Part shown: piece by piece, positions 10,601 through 23,200 of the stretch
How the letters are laid out: each line of letters starts with the position of its first letter
How positions within the stretch are numbered: the first letter of the stretch is position 1
Source: Branchiostoma floridae
Lineage: Eukaryota > Chordata > Leptocardii > Amphioxiformes > Branchiostomatidae
Length of the DNA: 64,000 bases
NCBI RefSeq assembly: GCF_000003815.2
Contig: NC_049986.1
Location: forward strand, 346,062 to 410,061
Reading direction: 5' to 3'
Position numbers and translations under genes: made by a program
Notes under the pieces: model-generated
The model's input: only the letters and a program-made list of their open reading frames with translations
Told to the model about the DNA's origin: nothing
Database searches by the model: none

Positions 10601-10855
10601 GATTCGGCTCCCATATTTCAATGTTCCACCGTCGATATAGATGATAACAAATACCTCCCAAATTATAAAATATATGTCACGTAGATTAGACTCACATATG
10701 CACTAAAATACCTCGCTCCGTGTAGTATTATGGTACTCCAAAACGAAATCACATACGGAGAGCCAACGAAGCGTGTCCGCGTCCGTCCGCCATCTTGGAT
10801 ATTTCCACTACTACTGAATACTAAAGTAGACTTTCCGTATTAGGTGAAATCGGCG

Positions 10856-11010
10856 ACTTGCGAACACCAGGTGATGCCTTCACGTTCGGATACGGGGATC
10901 GCTACATCGACCTGACCGCCACGTTAAGCAGGGCCTTCCGGACAACCCCGTGGCGACTGTGAGCTTGAGGCACGTGGACCACTTTGCCACTGAGATCCGC
11001 GTCTTAGCCT
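10856..11010 (+). pseudogene. Possible H-type lectin domain exon with one-base deletion
   Basis: After a TATTAG splice-acceptor-like site at about 10838, the frame reads GDLRTPGDAFTFGYGDRYID then LTATLSRAFR. Adding one G near 10946 would continue it as DNPVATVSLRHVDHFA, TEIRVLAW. The pattern 'F.raF...P.v.vsl...d......IRv' resembles the H-type (Helix pomatia agglutinin-type) lectin domain. As written, the frame hits TGA a few codons after the deletion. It could be a dead exon or a base error. Confidence 0.35.
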
Positions 11011-11109
11011 GGTTACCAAAACCAGCCCGATCTCAAGTAGCTATCGTGCAGGGGTCTGGCCGGATGGTATAGGCCGGCTTAGATAGTGGGCAAAAAACTC
11101 CACCACTAG

Positions 11110-11593
11110 AACAGCAGCAGGATCAGCAGCAGGTAATTACACCCCTACCATGATTGGTTAAAGCCCCCCAACTTTATTTTTTAAATCCATAACAGTGACC
11201 ACTAAATACCTGATTCGCTACTGTGATAGCCTGCTGACCAACTGTGGTGTGTTGTAGCTGGCTACCTGTGGTATGAGTGGTCATCAATCCTAGGTTCTCC
11301 TTCCTCTGATCAAGGGCCTTCGAGAACCATTCTACAGCCATCCTGCCAGACCCCAACACGAAAGATATTTTTGAGGTTGGGGTATGGTATCCAGGCTATT
11401 CGCGTCTCGGCTACTGTGGAGTCTGTCTCCACTACAAGCCCGACGGTTCGGATCGGCACGTGGGTTGACTCACGGATTTACGCCGCAAACGTCTACCGGA
11501 TGGCCTGTGCATAAGATGTACAGCTTCCACTGGCTTTGGTTTAGCTTACCTGGTATCCAGTCTTCCGTGGATAGGTCAGGGTCTCGTCGGGGT
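11110..11593. other. No gene recognised
   Basis: No conserved motif in any frame; mixed composition. Possibly repeat-derived. Confidence 0.25.
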
Positions 11594-11767
11594 AGATGAA
11601 GCTTTTTGCCGCCCGGGTGATCATGTACACCCGGTAGGGTATCTTCTTACGTGGTAGGAGTTTGATCGGCCATCCATGATGTACCGTGATTGGCTAATTT
11701 AATTCCTGCAGGGTGGAGTACATATACCGGGTGCGACATATTACCTCGGCGGCAGAAAGCTTCATCT
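11594..11767. mobile_element. Fold-back MITE with ~20-bp terminal inverted repeats
   Basis: AGATGAAGCTTTTTGCCGCC at the left pairs with GGCGGCAGAAAGCTTCATCT at the right with one mismatch. Internal arms around ACACCCGGTA and ATACCGGGTG also pair, so most of the 174 bp can fold. No open frame is present. Confidence 0.65.
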
Positions 11768-12483
11768 TCCCCGAAGACAGTTTGACCAATCCACGATAGA
11801 CTGAATACTAGGCTAAGGTTTAGCCGGAAGAGTTTACTACTTATATGCAGTTGTACTGATCGCAGAAATAAGTTACTCTATCATTACTACATGGGGTCAT
11901 AAAAGTTCAATTAAAAGAAATGATTAAATTTACGTGTTTCTTTTTTTATCTTTATTGTGTGTTTCCTTTCTGGTCTAGTTGTTAAAACATTTACCGGTGT
12001 CCTACCACGTACATGCTATGCAAACATTGTCTTACCATATACGATACATCTCCTAAACGCATATTCCGCTTGTGTCTGATTTCAGTGTTTTTGGCCAATT
12101 GTTATCGTCTCACAACAAGATTTGATGGCACTTTAGAGGTTTTAAATTCGTCGTAAAAGCCGGCAAATGTTATTTTGAAAGTATTTATTCTTGTTGTGAT
12201 CTATTTGAAAACGCATCTCAAGTCAATTCTAATGCAATGTCCTTTCGCAATTCCGCCGTTTTGGGGCCATGTTTGATAAAGTTGTTTGTTTTTCGAAATA
12301 AACGATTCATGTACTATTTAACTTAGTACTTCACGAAGGCGTATCTGTAAGGCAAAGACCGACATACTATTAGATGACCAAGAAACTTCAGAAATATGAT
12401 TTATGAATGCATCATTCATCCATTTATTCATTATCATTAACACTTGGTGTGTCACATGCGGTACATTGGTAGGTGTGGACTTA

Positions 12484-12691
12484 CTGTAAATGCATTTAAG
12501 TTCGCGTGGATTTAATTTCGCGGTAGCGGGGAAAAGGACTTTTCGCGGTGGTTTTAAGTTCGCGGTAGCACCATTGACTTCAGTCTAATACCATAATAGA
12601 AAAATGTTCGCGGTGGTTTTAAGTTCGCGTTGAAGTGATCACCGCGAAAACCGCGAACATTAATCCACCGCGAACATTTCTGCATGTACAG
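12484..12691. mobile_element. TA-flanked MITE (Tc1/mariner-like), copy 1
   Basis: The element starts CTGTAAATGCA and ends GCATGTACAG, each flanked by TA. The body contains repeated TTCGCGGTGGTTTTAAG and its complement. A second member lies at 30165-30372 with the same ends. A TA target duplication is typical of Tc1/mariner-type elements; there is no transposase. Confidence 0.65.
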
Positions 12692-12720
12692 TAATTAAAT
12701 GAAATTTTATTCTGTTTTAA

Positions 12721-13666
12721 AACCCTCATCCGACCGTATGGGGTCATTTTTGACCCCAGACGTATATTTTTATCTGCCATAGCAACATTTTTCATCGGAG
12801 AAAAAATTTCTTCCATGAATTTGTTTGTATACATGTCTTACAACATCGACCAATTTTTCACCGAGTTTTGACCATTATTGTATCAGCTATACTTGAAAGT
12901 TTGTGTGTGGTTCGGTGGGGTCAAAAATGACCCCAGCCAATTATGAATCATTAATTACGTAAATATCAAGAAATTTCAATAGAACAACAGGCATTCATCA
13001 GCATTGCTATTACAGCAACAAGCTTATAGTTCCTTAGTTGAATAAACAACGAATATTTCCTAAGAAATATAGTATTTTAGTGTAAAAACAGGTTTTTCGA
13101 CATTCTGCATAAATTATGATAATGAGCACTAATTACCTATGCCAATGAAAGGGAAAATGTTTCTAGTAAATTAGGAAACGATATATGGACAGAACGTGCA
13201 GAAGGAACCAACAAGAAAGATAGTTGCGTGAAAATATACAAGAGTTATTGTATGTATGTGTTTAGGTGACGGGCTATGGTGCATAATTAAGTAATAAATT
13301 CGTTACACTTCACAAATATTATATCTTTTCTTGTCAAATAATATAATTATGCTATCAGAATGTTTGTCGCATCAAAATTATTGTTTAAAAATTGATGAGA
13401 CAAAACCATTGTTACAGTAAGTGGAGTATGGTAGATTTTTAGAGCAAAATGTGTTTTCTCCTTATTTTCTGCATAAATTATGATAATGAGTCATAATTAC
13501 TGACACCAAAACTTGTCAAAATATTTTTCAAAGATTGTTGAAACAGTAAATGCATGATAATGACAAAATAAACCAACAGAAATATGTCTATGGGCAAAAC
13601 AAAATGGGGTCAAAAATGACCCCATACGGTCAGATTCGTCGTAAAAATGGAACGGTCGGATGAGGG
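12721..13666. mobile_element. piggyBac-like non-autonomous element, TTAA-flanked
   Basis: The left end AACCCTCATCCGACCG and the right end CGGTCGGATGAGGGT are inverted copies, flanked by TTAA at 12717-12720 and 13667-13670. Inside, the palindromic motif GGGGTCATTTTTGACCCC (or its complement) occurs near each end and once more near 12917. CCC-started ends and TTAA targets suggest piggyBac ancestry. Two extra A residues at the left end are unexplained. Confidence 0.65.
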
Positions 13667-13670
13667 TTAA

Positions 13671-14104
13671 ACAGGTAAATACTAGTACCCTAAAGTCAAA
13701 TACTTCATCCTAAAAATTGGTCTGCAATCAGCCGAGAAACAAAAAGCCATCAGCAACACATCACACAGAAGAATTTGTTTGATGAAAGGGCAAACATACT
13801 CCTTCTTGTTCAGATTAAACATTACAAGATTGGCCATATGTATACTTCTTTCAATACAGATTTTAGATTTTTTTTGTCGCTTCCCCGACCGTCTTTTCTT
13901 CTTTGCCGACCTTGTCCTCACCATTCACGGTGAATGAATGAATTCATTGCTTAACAATCGCACAAGCGTAGCATGAAAAGAAAAGTGCAACATAATAATG
14001 AGTCTTTTGTGACAGATCACATATTGTCGTCATAGACCTCGGCTTTTGTGACAAGTGAGGCCACTTAGAAAACTTGGTTATTACATGCTTGAATGAGCCA
14101 TTGT
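13671..14104. other. Upstream region of the REJ-type gene
   Basis: No gene seen. The sequence is AT-rich, with two GACA(A/G)..GTGACA-like stretches but nothing that I can assign. Confidence 0.25.
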
Positions 14105-14106
14105 TA

Positions 14107-14120
14107 GAGCTATAATAAAA
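14107..14120 (+). promoter_or_regulatory. Candidate TATA element for the REJ-type gene
   Basis: GCTATAATAAAAAC lies about 60 bases before the proposed start codon at 14175. It would place the transcription start within a short leader. It is only a sequence match. Confidence 0.25.
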
Positions 14121-14174
14121 ACAAAATCCTGCGTCACTTGTAACAGAATAGCGCAGGAAAACCGAAAAGGCAAC

Positions 14175-14202
14175 ATGGAGAAATACTGGACAATAGTTAC
14201 AG
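14175..14202 (+). CDS. REJ-type gene exon 1 (start of signal peptide)
   Basis: ATG GAG AAA TAC TGG ACA ATA GTT ACA G is followed by the donor GTTAGT. It ends in phase 1. Joined to exon 2 it gives MEKYWTIVTVLCVAAFAALG, a textbook signal peptide with a short basic start and a hydrophobic core. That fit supports both the start codon and the junction. Confidence 0.7.
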
Positions 14203-17200
14203 GTTAGTCAAGTCTTTGAAATTTGAAATCACAAGGCTTTGGCAGTTAATTTTGTTGAGTCTTTGAGTTTCAAAGTAAATCAAAGTAAGGGTTTATATCA
14301 TAAAATCTGAGAGGGATTGTCTACCATTTTCTGTTAGACGTAGCGAGTCATTTTATTTCACTGTTAATCGCAAGCAGCCACTCTTCTTGAATGTTAAGGC
14401 TTTTCAGTGAATTTTTATGAAGCTTATACGGCAGCTTTTAGTTCTACATGGCATCATTTTTTTCATTTGGATCTCATTGTTTAGAATTTGTGATATTAGT
14501 TTTTATATTAGGTAACATGGATTACATTCCACTTTCTTTTGCTTTATATATCATCATTTACTTACAATGTATAAGACAAGGTAATATAAGTGCATGAAAA
14601 AAGCTTTCATAATCATTTGTTTATAGAAAGCAAGGTAACGGTTATGTTCAATATTCTTTTGTGGCAGCGCTGTTAATGAAGCGGCATTTACTACAATTGT
14701 CTATCGTTTACGACATCGCTTTGCATAGCAGCATTTAATATTTTTTTGGCAGAGTTAATAGAGAGCTAGGTAACACATATTATGTTGACTATCGTTTACG
14801 ACATCGCTGTGCATAGCGGAATTAAATATTTTTGGGACAGAGTTAATAGAGAGTTAGGTAACACATATTATGTTGACTATCGTTTACGACATCGCTGTGG
14901 ATAGCGGCATTTAATATTTTTGGGACAGAGTTAATAGAGAGTTAGGTAACACATATTATGTTGACTATCGTTTACGACTTCGCTGTGCATAGCGGAATTA
15001 AATATTTTTGGGACAGAGTTAATAGAGAGTTAGGTAACACATTATATTTACTATCGTTTACGACATCGCTGTGCATAGCGGAATTAAATATTTTTGGGAC
15101 AGAGTTAATAGAGAGCTAGGTAACACATATTATGTTGACTATCGTTTACGACATCGCTGTGGATAGCGGCATTTAATATTTTGGAACAGAGTTAACAGAG
15201 AGCTAGGTAACACATATTGTTGAATATCATAATATGTCATTCACTACATTAGGGACGGAGTTATAGAATAAACACAATGGTTTGCAGATAGAAAGCTAAT
15301 AGGCAACACATAGTATGTTCGTTGCTTTAAGATAGTGTTGTGCGTAGTGACATTCACTACATGTGAGACAGCGATATAAAATTTACATAATCGTTTGTTG
15401 ATAAAGAGTATCTAGCTATAGATAGAAAGCTAAGGAACATATATTTTTTCAGTATCGTTTAACGACAGCGCTATGTATAGCGGCATTCACTACATTTTGG
15501 ACAGATCAGAGTTATACAGTTTCCATGATCATTACAATCATTTTGTTGATAGAAAGCTAGGGAAGAGTGTTAGTTTCTAACTGACCAAAATAAAGATATC
15601 ATCTTATCTCATGAACACATATCATGTTCAATATCGTTTTTCGACAGCGCTGTGTGCAGCGAGATTCACTACATTAGGTACAAATGTATAAAGTTTCCAT
15701 AACCATTTATTAATAGAAAGCTAGGTACGAGTTTTTAAATGATAAGACCAAATAAAGATATCATCTCATCTAATCTCATCAACACATATCATGTCCAATA
15801 TCGTTTTATAACAGTGCTGTGCGTCGCGGCATTTGCGGCCCTCGGGACGGAGATGAACCCCTGCCGTCCGCCGTCGGATGTGAAAGTGTGCGGCTGCTCC
15901 GAGGGCCTCTCCAGCTCCAACCCTAACAATACCTGCACGGTGTGCGCGTGCTCCTCCGACGGCAACACCATGGCCAGGGACTGCTTCGGTGAGTTTTTAT
16001 ATCTCACATCTTGACCTATAAAGCAGACCGATTGCTCTGCCCTTAGGAAGGACAATTTGCACTTTCATGCCACATTCACCACACTTATCAAAGAGAGAAA
16101 GGAGTCCTGTTTGTTATGAGACGATCAAACCTCACATTTTGCCGAATTCAAATTGCCAAAGAATCAAGTGTACATTTTAAACTGCCTACTACACTAGTTG
16201 CTATTACATATCGAGTAGCTGGTTATTATATTACACATAAACGTCCATTTACTCCAAAGTTTTGCACATCTATCTGCAAATCTTCTTAACACTATCCGGA
16301 GAAGATGTCTCTACTGTGCTTGGTGATTCACGCTACTATAGTTCTGGGAAAATACGAATTTTTGAACACATCAATCCTAATTTATTTTACTGCAGATTAT
16401 GAGAGTTGAAATCTGATACCTTGACCCTTGAAACATTTTTTTTGCTGTGCGTTCCCTTCACCAGGGTCACTGAAGCACTAGTGTCTTCTAAGGTCACTGT
16501 TTAGAGTTTGGAATAGCTATTTACCCTGCTTCATTGAGTTTAAAGGACGCTTCTTTTCAAGCACTGTACATGATTATCCTTGCTCGGCTGGGCTCTTTCA
16601 ATGACACCACAATGTATGAAATGCATCTGTATTGGAATCTGTATCTATATAGTCGGTATAACCGCCCTTCGGCGTCACAAACCAGCGTCGCAGGCACGCG
16701 CCGCGGCAGCAGCTGGTTAGATTACACCGAACGATCCGTCACACCTAACTTTTGCACATCTATCTGCAAGCGTTCTTTAAAGCTATCCAGAGAAGATGCC
16801 CCTACTGTGCTTGGTGATAACAAATTCCACTCTAAGATACTTCTGAAAATACGAATTTTTAAACACATCAATCCTATCTTGGTAACTCTGGTAATTGAAG
16901 TCATAGCTGTTTCTTGTTCTTTACTGAGCTGGTATTAGATACTTATCAGTCAGTACGTCCACCAGTTAATTGGTCATTTTGTACATCATGCAAGTCTGGA
17001 CATTTTCCTTCTGTCTTCAAGTGATGTCCACTGCATATATGTTTTCATTTTGGTACACGGTAACACTAGCAACCCTGTTGTAGTTTTTTGTACATAATCT
17101 GGCAGCTTCGTTCTTGAGCCTTTCCAGTTTATCTTTGTCTTTCTTTGTATACGGATCCCATACTGTTGCAGCATATTCAAGGTTAGGTCTTACCAGTGAC

Positions 17201-20200
17201 GTGTATACAAGTGATTTTACCATGTCTGGGCATGCCCACAAGTTGCGTTTGATCACTCCCAATGTCTGTTTGGCCTTGGTTGTTATTTTGTGAACATGGA
17301 CACCCCACGTCACTCCAGTTGTTAACGTAATATCTAGGTATCGGTGGATTTTTGTGGTTGCTAATGTCTGACCACAAAACTGGTAAGGGGACACATTTGG
17401 TGTGCGTTTGTTATGTGCATGATATAGCACTTATCAGGATTACACTGCTAAGCCATTTCCTCTGCCATTCTTCCAGGGTGTTCAGATCTTTCTGAAGAAG
17501 TTGTGAGTCAGTTTTTGCAGATACCTCTCTATGTAGCAGCCAATCATCGGCGAATAACCTCACACTTGAATCGAGCTTGTCTGGCAAGTCGTTTATGTAT
17601 AAGAAGAAGAGCAATGTAAACAAATTGCAAAATGTGAACAAACGGCGAAGGTTACATTAGCAAAGATTAACACATGTTGTGCAACACTTGCTAGGTTGTC
17701 TTCTAAGGTTAGCGAAGTTGTTCTAATGTACCCGCGTCATGGACTCCGGGGGTGGCGCATAAACCTTAAGCCGTGGTCTACTGTTTATTGTGCTTGTCAA
17801 AAAGAGCTAGGAGAATTTCCTCAGTACAATGAACCTCTAAATACTGTAAACAGCGTCTGTCTTATCTGTCATGACCAGTAGAAGACTAGCTCTTCTTTGA
17901 GCTAAAACTGAATCGACATCAATTTCCTTTTTTCTAGGAAACAGACTGGTGAACTAAACTACAGGGGGTGTATGGTTGTGTATAATTGTGTCTACGTGCT
18001 TTTTTATGTAGATACCCCTCTTGATTCTGCCTTCACCTCATTAAGTATTAATATTGCATTGTCGTCATTGAAAGGCCTGTACTGACGTCAACACTTGGGA
18101 AAAGGCCTTTGTATGTAACAGAAGGCTACACCCGATTTTTCCTCGCTTCCTTGATCATAAACCTTCTGATATCACAGAAAACAAAGATCATGTGTTACAA
18201 AATTCATCTTTTATAATCCCATAGGATACCAGAAGACTCAAACTTTCCTGTGATGTTTGTTACGTCACCAACAACCTGTACCGAGGCCGTCGTGTTATTC
18301 ATTCATTTATTCGTTCATTCATTTATTCTTTCGTCCGTTCGTTCGTTCATTCATTCGTTCGTTCGTTCGTTCGTTCATTCATTCATTCATTCATTCAATC
18401 ATTCATTCAATTATTCAATCATTCATCTCTTTAGACCAACAATCAGTCCTGTGTTTCTGTTACGGCTTCTGCACAAAACATAACATAAAACAACATAACA
18501 TAGATATACATTGTCCTATCTTATTAACTTATAATTAAGACTTAAACGTTTCTAGAACATCAGTCCCGCTTTTTAAAAACAGTTCTGCACACACCATGAA
18601 CACACCTCGCCCTGTCGTACAAGATTCTGGAACAACAGTCCTGTGTTTCTGCTACAGATCTGCACTCACCATAGATACACCTTGTCATGTCGTACAAGAT
18701 TCTGGAACAACAGTCCTGTGTTTCTGTTACAGATCTGCACTCACCATAGATACACCTTGTCATTTCGTACAAGATTCTGGAACAACAGTCCTGTGTTTCT
18801 GCTACAGATCTGCACACACCATAGGTACACCTCGTCCTGTCGTATGGGATTCTGGAACAATAGTACTGTGTTTCTGTTACAGATCTGCACACACAATAGA
18901 TACACATTGTCCTGTCGTACAATATTCTGAAACAACAGTTCTGTGTTTCTGTTACATTTTTATTTATTATTTTTCTTTATTTGTTTCGCACTTAAAAACA
19001 ACAACAATGAGTACATATTAGTGGATTATGATACATGAATAGTGCAAGGTAGGCCCAAAGCATAGAGCTTGCAAGAAGGCCTTCCTAAATCTCATTCCAA
19101 TTCAACTTAACCTAAATAACTATGGATACGGAACGGAAACAATGGAATGAAAAACATATTACCCAAAATAACTAATCGTAACTTAGGAAATAATAAATGG
19201 ATATAAGTATAAATTGAAAGTTAACGTTACCAGAAGTAATCAAGGAAATATATAAATTACACAAAAGAAATCAGTATAGATAATGCACGACGGAACCAAT
19301 AGAATGAAAACACATTGCACTGAATAATAAATGGATATAGAGAAATTGAAAATCACCAGAATGAAACAAAGAAATGTAAAACCAACTAACGGAAAGTAGG
19401 GTTATTTATAAATTCAGCTTTAATGTGGCATTTAAATATAGCAAAGGAGGGACTTAACTTTAACGTATTATTGAAGCTGTTCCAAACTGAATGACCTCTG
19501 AACATAAAGGAGAATTGCCGTTGGTTAGTTTTTGCATTGATAGCCCTGACATAGTTGCGATTTCTTGTGTGATGGCTGTGGATATCCGAGTTTGATAAAA
19601 AATATATTAAAGTAGATATTCAGGCAGGGACATTCATAGATTATCTTATACAAATGTTCTGCAGTTCTGCACACACCATAGATACAGCTCGTCTTGTCGG
19701 AAACTCTTCTGAAACAACAGCCCTGTGTTTCTGTTACTGTTCTGCACACACCATATAAACACGAAATATCGTTTCACGACAGCGCTGTGCGTAGCGGCAC
19801 TATATTCAATGTCATTTTTAACACAGCGATTTGCATAACGGCATTCACTATATTTTGGACAGAGTTATAGAGTTTCTATAACAGTTATAGAGTTTCTATA
19901 ACCATTTGTTGATAGAGAGTAATCTAGCCATAGATAGAGAACTAGTTAACGCATATCATTTTCAATAACGTTTTACGACAGCGCTGTGCATAGAGGCATT
20001 CACTACATTTTGCACAAAGGTATACAGTTTCCATTATCACTTGTTGATATAGAGCTAGGCAACACATATTGTGTTCAATATCGTTTTACGGCAGTGTTGA
20101 ACATAGCAACATTCACTACATTCGGGACAGAGTTATAAAGTTTCCATAATGATTTGTCGATAGGGAGCTAGGTAAGAAACGTTAGTTTCTAACTGACAAA

Positions 20201-23200
20201 ACCAAAAAAATCTCATCTCATCAAAAAATATTCTGTTCAATATCGTTTTCCGACAGCGCATCGACATTCACTAAATTCAGAACAAATTTATAAAGTTTCC
20301 ATAACCATTTGTTAATACAGAGCCAGGGACGAGTGCTAGTTTTTAACTGTTGTGCGTTCGTTATGTGCATGATATAGCACTTATCAGGATTAAACTGCAT
20401 ATTATTAACGTTAAGTGCCATTTCCTCTGCCATTCTTGCAGGGTGTTCAGATCTTGTTGTGAGACTTTCTTTGCCGATACCTCTCTATATATATAGCAGA
20501 CAATCATCGGCGAATAACCTCACACTTGAATCGAGCTGGTCGTTTATGTATAACAGGAAAAGCAATGTAAACAAATTGCAAAATGTAAACAAACGGCGAA
20601 GGCTACATTTAGTAAAAATTAACACATGTTGTGCAACACTTGCTAGGTTGGTTGTCTTCTAAGGTTAGCGAAGTTGCTCTAGTGTACCCGCGTCATGGAC
20701 CCTGGGGGTGGCGCATAAACGCCGTGTTCTGCTACCTTAAGCCGTGATATACTGTTTATTGTGCTTTTCAAAAAGAGCTAGGAGAATTTCCTCAGTACAA
20801 GAAAGCTGTAAATACTGTACACAGCGTCTGTCTTCTCTGTCATGACCAGTGGAAGACTAGCTCTTCTTTGAGCAAAAACTGAGTCAGTTTCTTTTTTTTA
20901 CTAGGAAACAGACTGGTGTACTAAACTACGGAGTGTGTATGTTGGGTATATTTGCGCCAACGTGCTTTTTTATGTAGATACCCCTCTTAATTCAGCCTTT
21001 ACCTCATAAACTATTAATATTGTATTGTCGTCATTGATGAAACCAAGGCCTGTACTGACGTCAACACTTATGGGAGAAAGGCCTTTGCATGTAACAGAAG
21101 GCCACAGCGGGTTTTTCCTCGCTTGGACATAAACCTTCTGATGTCACAGAAAACAAAGATCATGAGTTAAAAAAATGCATCTTTTATAATCCCACAGGAT
21201 ACCAGAAAACTCAAAATTTCCTGTGTATGTTTGTTACGTCACTAACAACCTGTACCAAGCCCGTCGTGTCATTCATTCATTCAATCATTCATCCATTCCT
21301 TTCCTTTCTTTATTCCTCCACTCTGGGAGAGCATAAAGAGTATTTACAATGATTTACAAATATCAAAATATAAAAGGCAACATAATTTCACCTCGTCTCG
21401 CTTTAAACGTTTCTGGAACATACCGTCCTGCGTTTCTGTTACAATTCTGTACACACAGTTACACATCGTCTTGTCATAAACGTTTCTAGTACAACGGTCC
21501 TGTGTTACTGTTACAATTCTGTACACACATAGTTATGCCTCGTCTTGTTATATTCGTTGACTTTCGTAAAGCTTTCGACAGCATACATAGAGGAAAAATG
21601 ATGAACATTTTGAGAGCCTACGGCATTCCTAATGTATTGGTGGATGTTATAGACTTACTACATCAAAACACACGAGCGAGAGTACTTACCCCAGATGGTG
21701 AAACCGAGCCTTTTGATATCACCGCAGGAGTGCTACAAGGTGACACTCTGGCACCCTACCTTTTCGCGATAGTTCTAGATCATGTTATGCGCCAGACCAT
21801 AGGTAACCAAGATGTAGAACTGGGCTTTGAGCTTGAGAGAAGAAAAAGCAAACGACATCCTCCTGTCGTCTTAAATGACCTTGACTTCGCGGACGATATA
21901 GCACTTTTAGCTGAAAAACTAGAACAGGCACAACAACTACTATCCCGGCTGGAAAACGAAGCTGGAAAAGTTGGACTACATCTAAATGCTAAGAAAATCA
22001 AAATGATGACCTTCAACCAGAAAACACCTGTCATCATTCGGTCCAAAAGTGGTGATATCGTAGAAGTAGTCAGAAACTTCAAATATCTTGGCTCAATGAT
22101 GCAGAGTTCAGAAACAGACTTAGAAGTCAGGAAAGCTCTTGCCTGGAAAAGTTGTCACAAGCTAAACAAGATATGGAAATCCAGTCTTCCACGCAGGATT
22201 AAAGTAAGGTTATTCACTGCCACCGTGGAATCTGTACTGGTATATGGCTCGGAAACGTGGACCTTAACTAAGTCACTCGAGAAAAGGTTAAATGGCTGTT
22301 ACACCCGCATGTTACGCGTGTACCTAAACGTTTCATGGCAACGACACGAACGAGCAACTGTACCAAGACATACCATCAGTCACCAAGAAAATACAACAGC
22401 GCAGATTGAAACTGGCTGGACATTGTGTTAGACACCCTGAAATCCCTGAACACCATCTTGTACTTTGGGAGCCTACTACGAAAGGAAAAAGAGGTAGGGG
22501 AAGACCCAGGGTGACCTACTTAGACAATTTACGTAGTGACACAAGTCTGCATGATACCAAAGAGCTACAAAGGGCCATGGAGGACCAAGTGCATTGGAGG
22601 AAGTTCTCTGGATTGGTTCGAGCGGGAGCTCGAACTAAGTAAGTAAAGTAAGTTGTCATAAACGTTTCTAGGACAACACTCCTGTGTTACTGTTACAATT
22701 CTGTACACACAGTTACACATCGTCTTGTCATAAACGTTTCTAAGACAACAGTCCTGTGATACTGTTCCAATTCTGTACACACATAGTTACACTTCGTCTT
22801 GTCATAAACGTAACTGTTACAGTTTTCTAGGACAACAGTCCTGTGTTACTGTTACAATTCTGTACACACACAGTTTCACATCGTCTTGTCATAAACGTTT
22901 CTAGTACAACGGTCATGTGTTACTGTTACAATTCTGTACACACATAGTTACACCTCGTCTTGTCTTAATCGTTTCTAGGACAGCAGTCCTGTGTTTCTGT
23001 TTCAATTCTGTACACACATATATATGCCTCATCCTGACTTAAACTTTTCTGAGGCAACACTCCTGTGTTTCTGTTACATTTCTGCACACAGCATAACTAC
23101 ACGTAGTCCTGTCGTACAATAACAGTCCTGTGTTTCTGTTACATTTCTGAACACAGCATAGCTACACCTCGTCCTGTTAAATTAAAAAGGAGACCTTGAT

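Noticed and set aside
18560-19021. Repetitive 120-141 codon frames on both strands
   Set aside because: They follow from a 75-bp tandem repeat without stops; both strands are open, which argues against coding.
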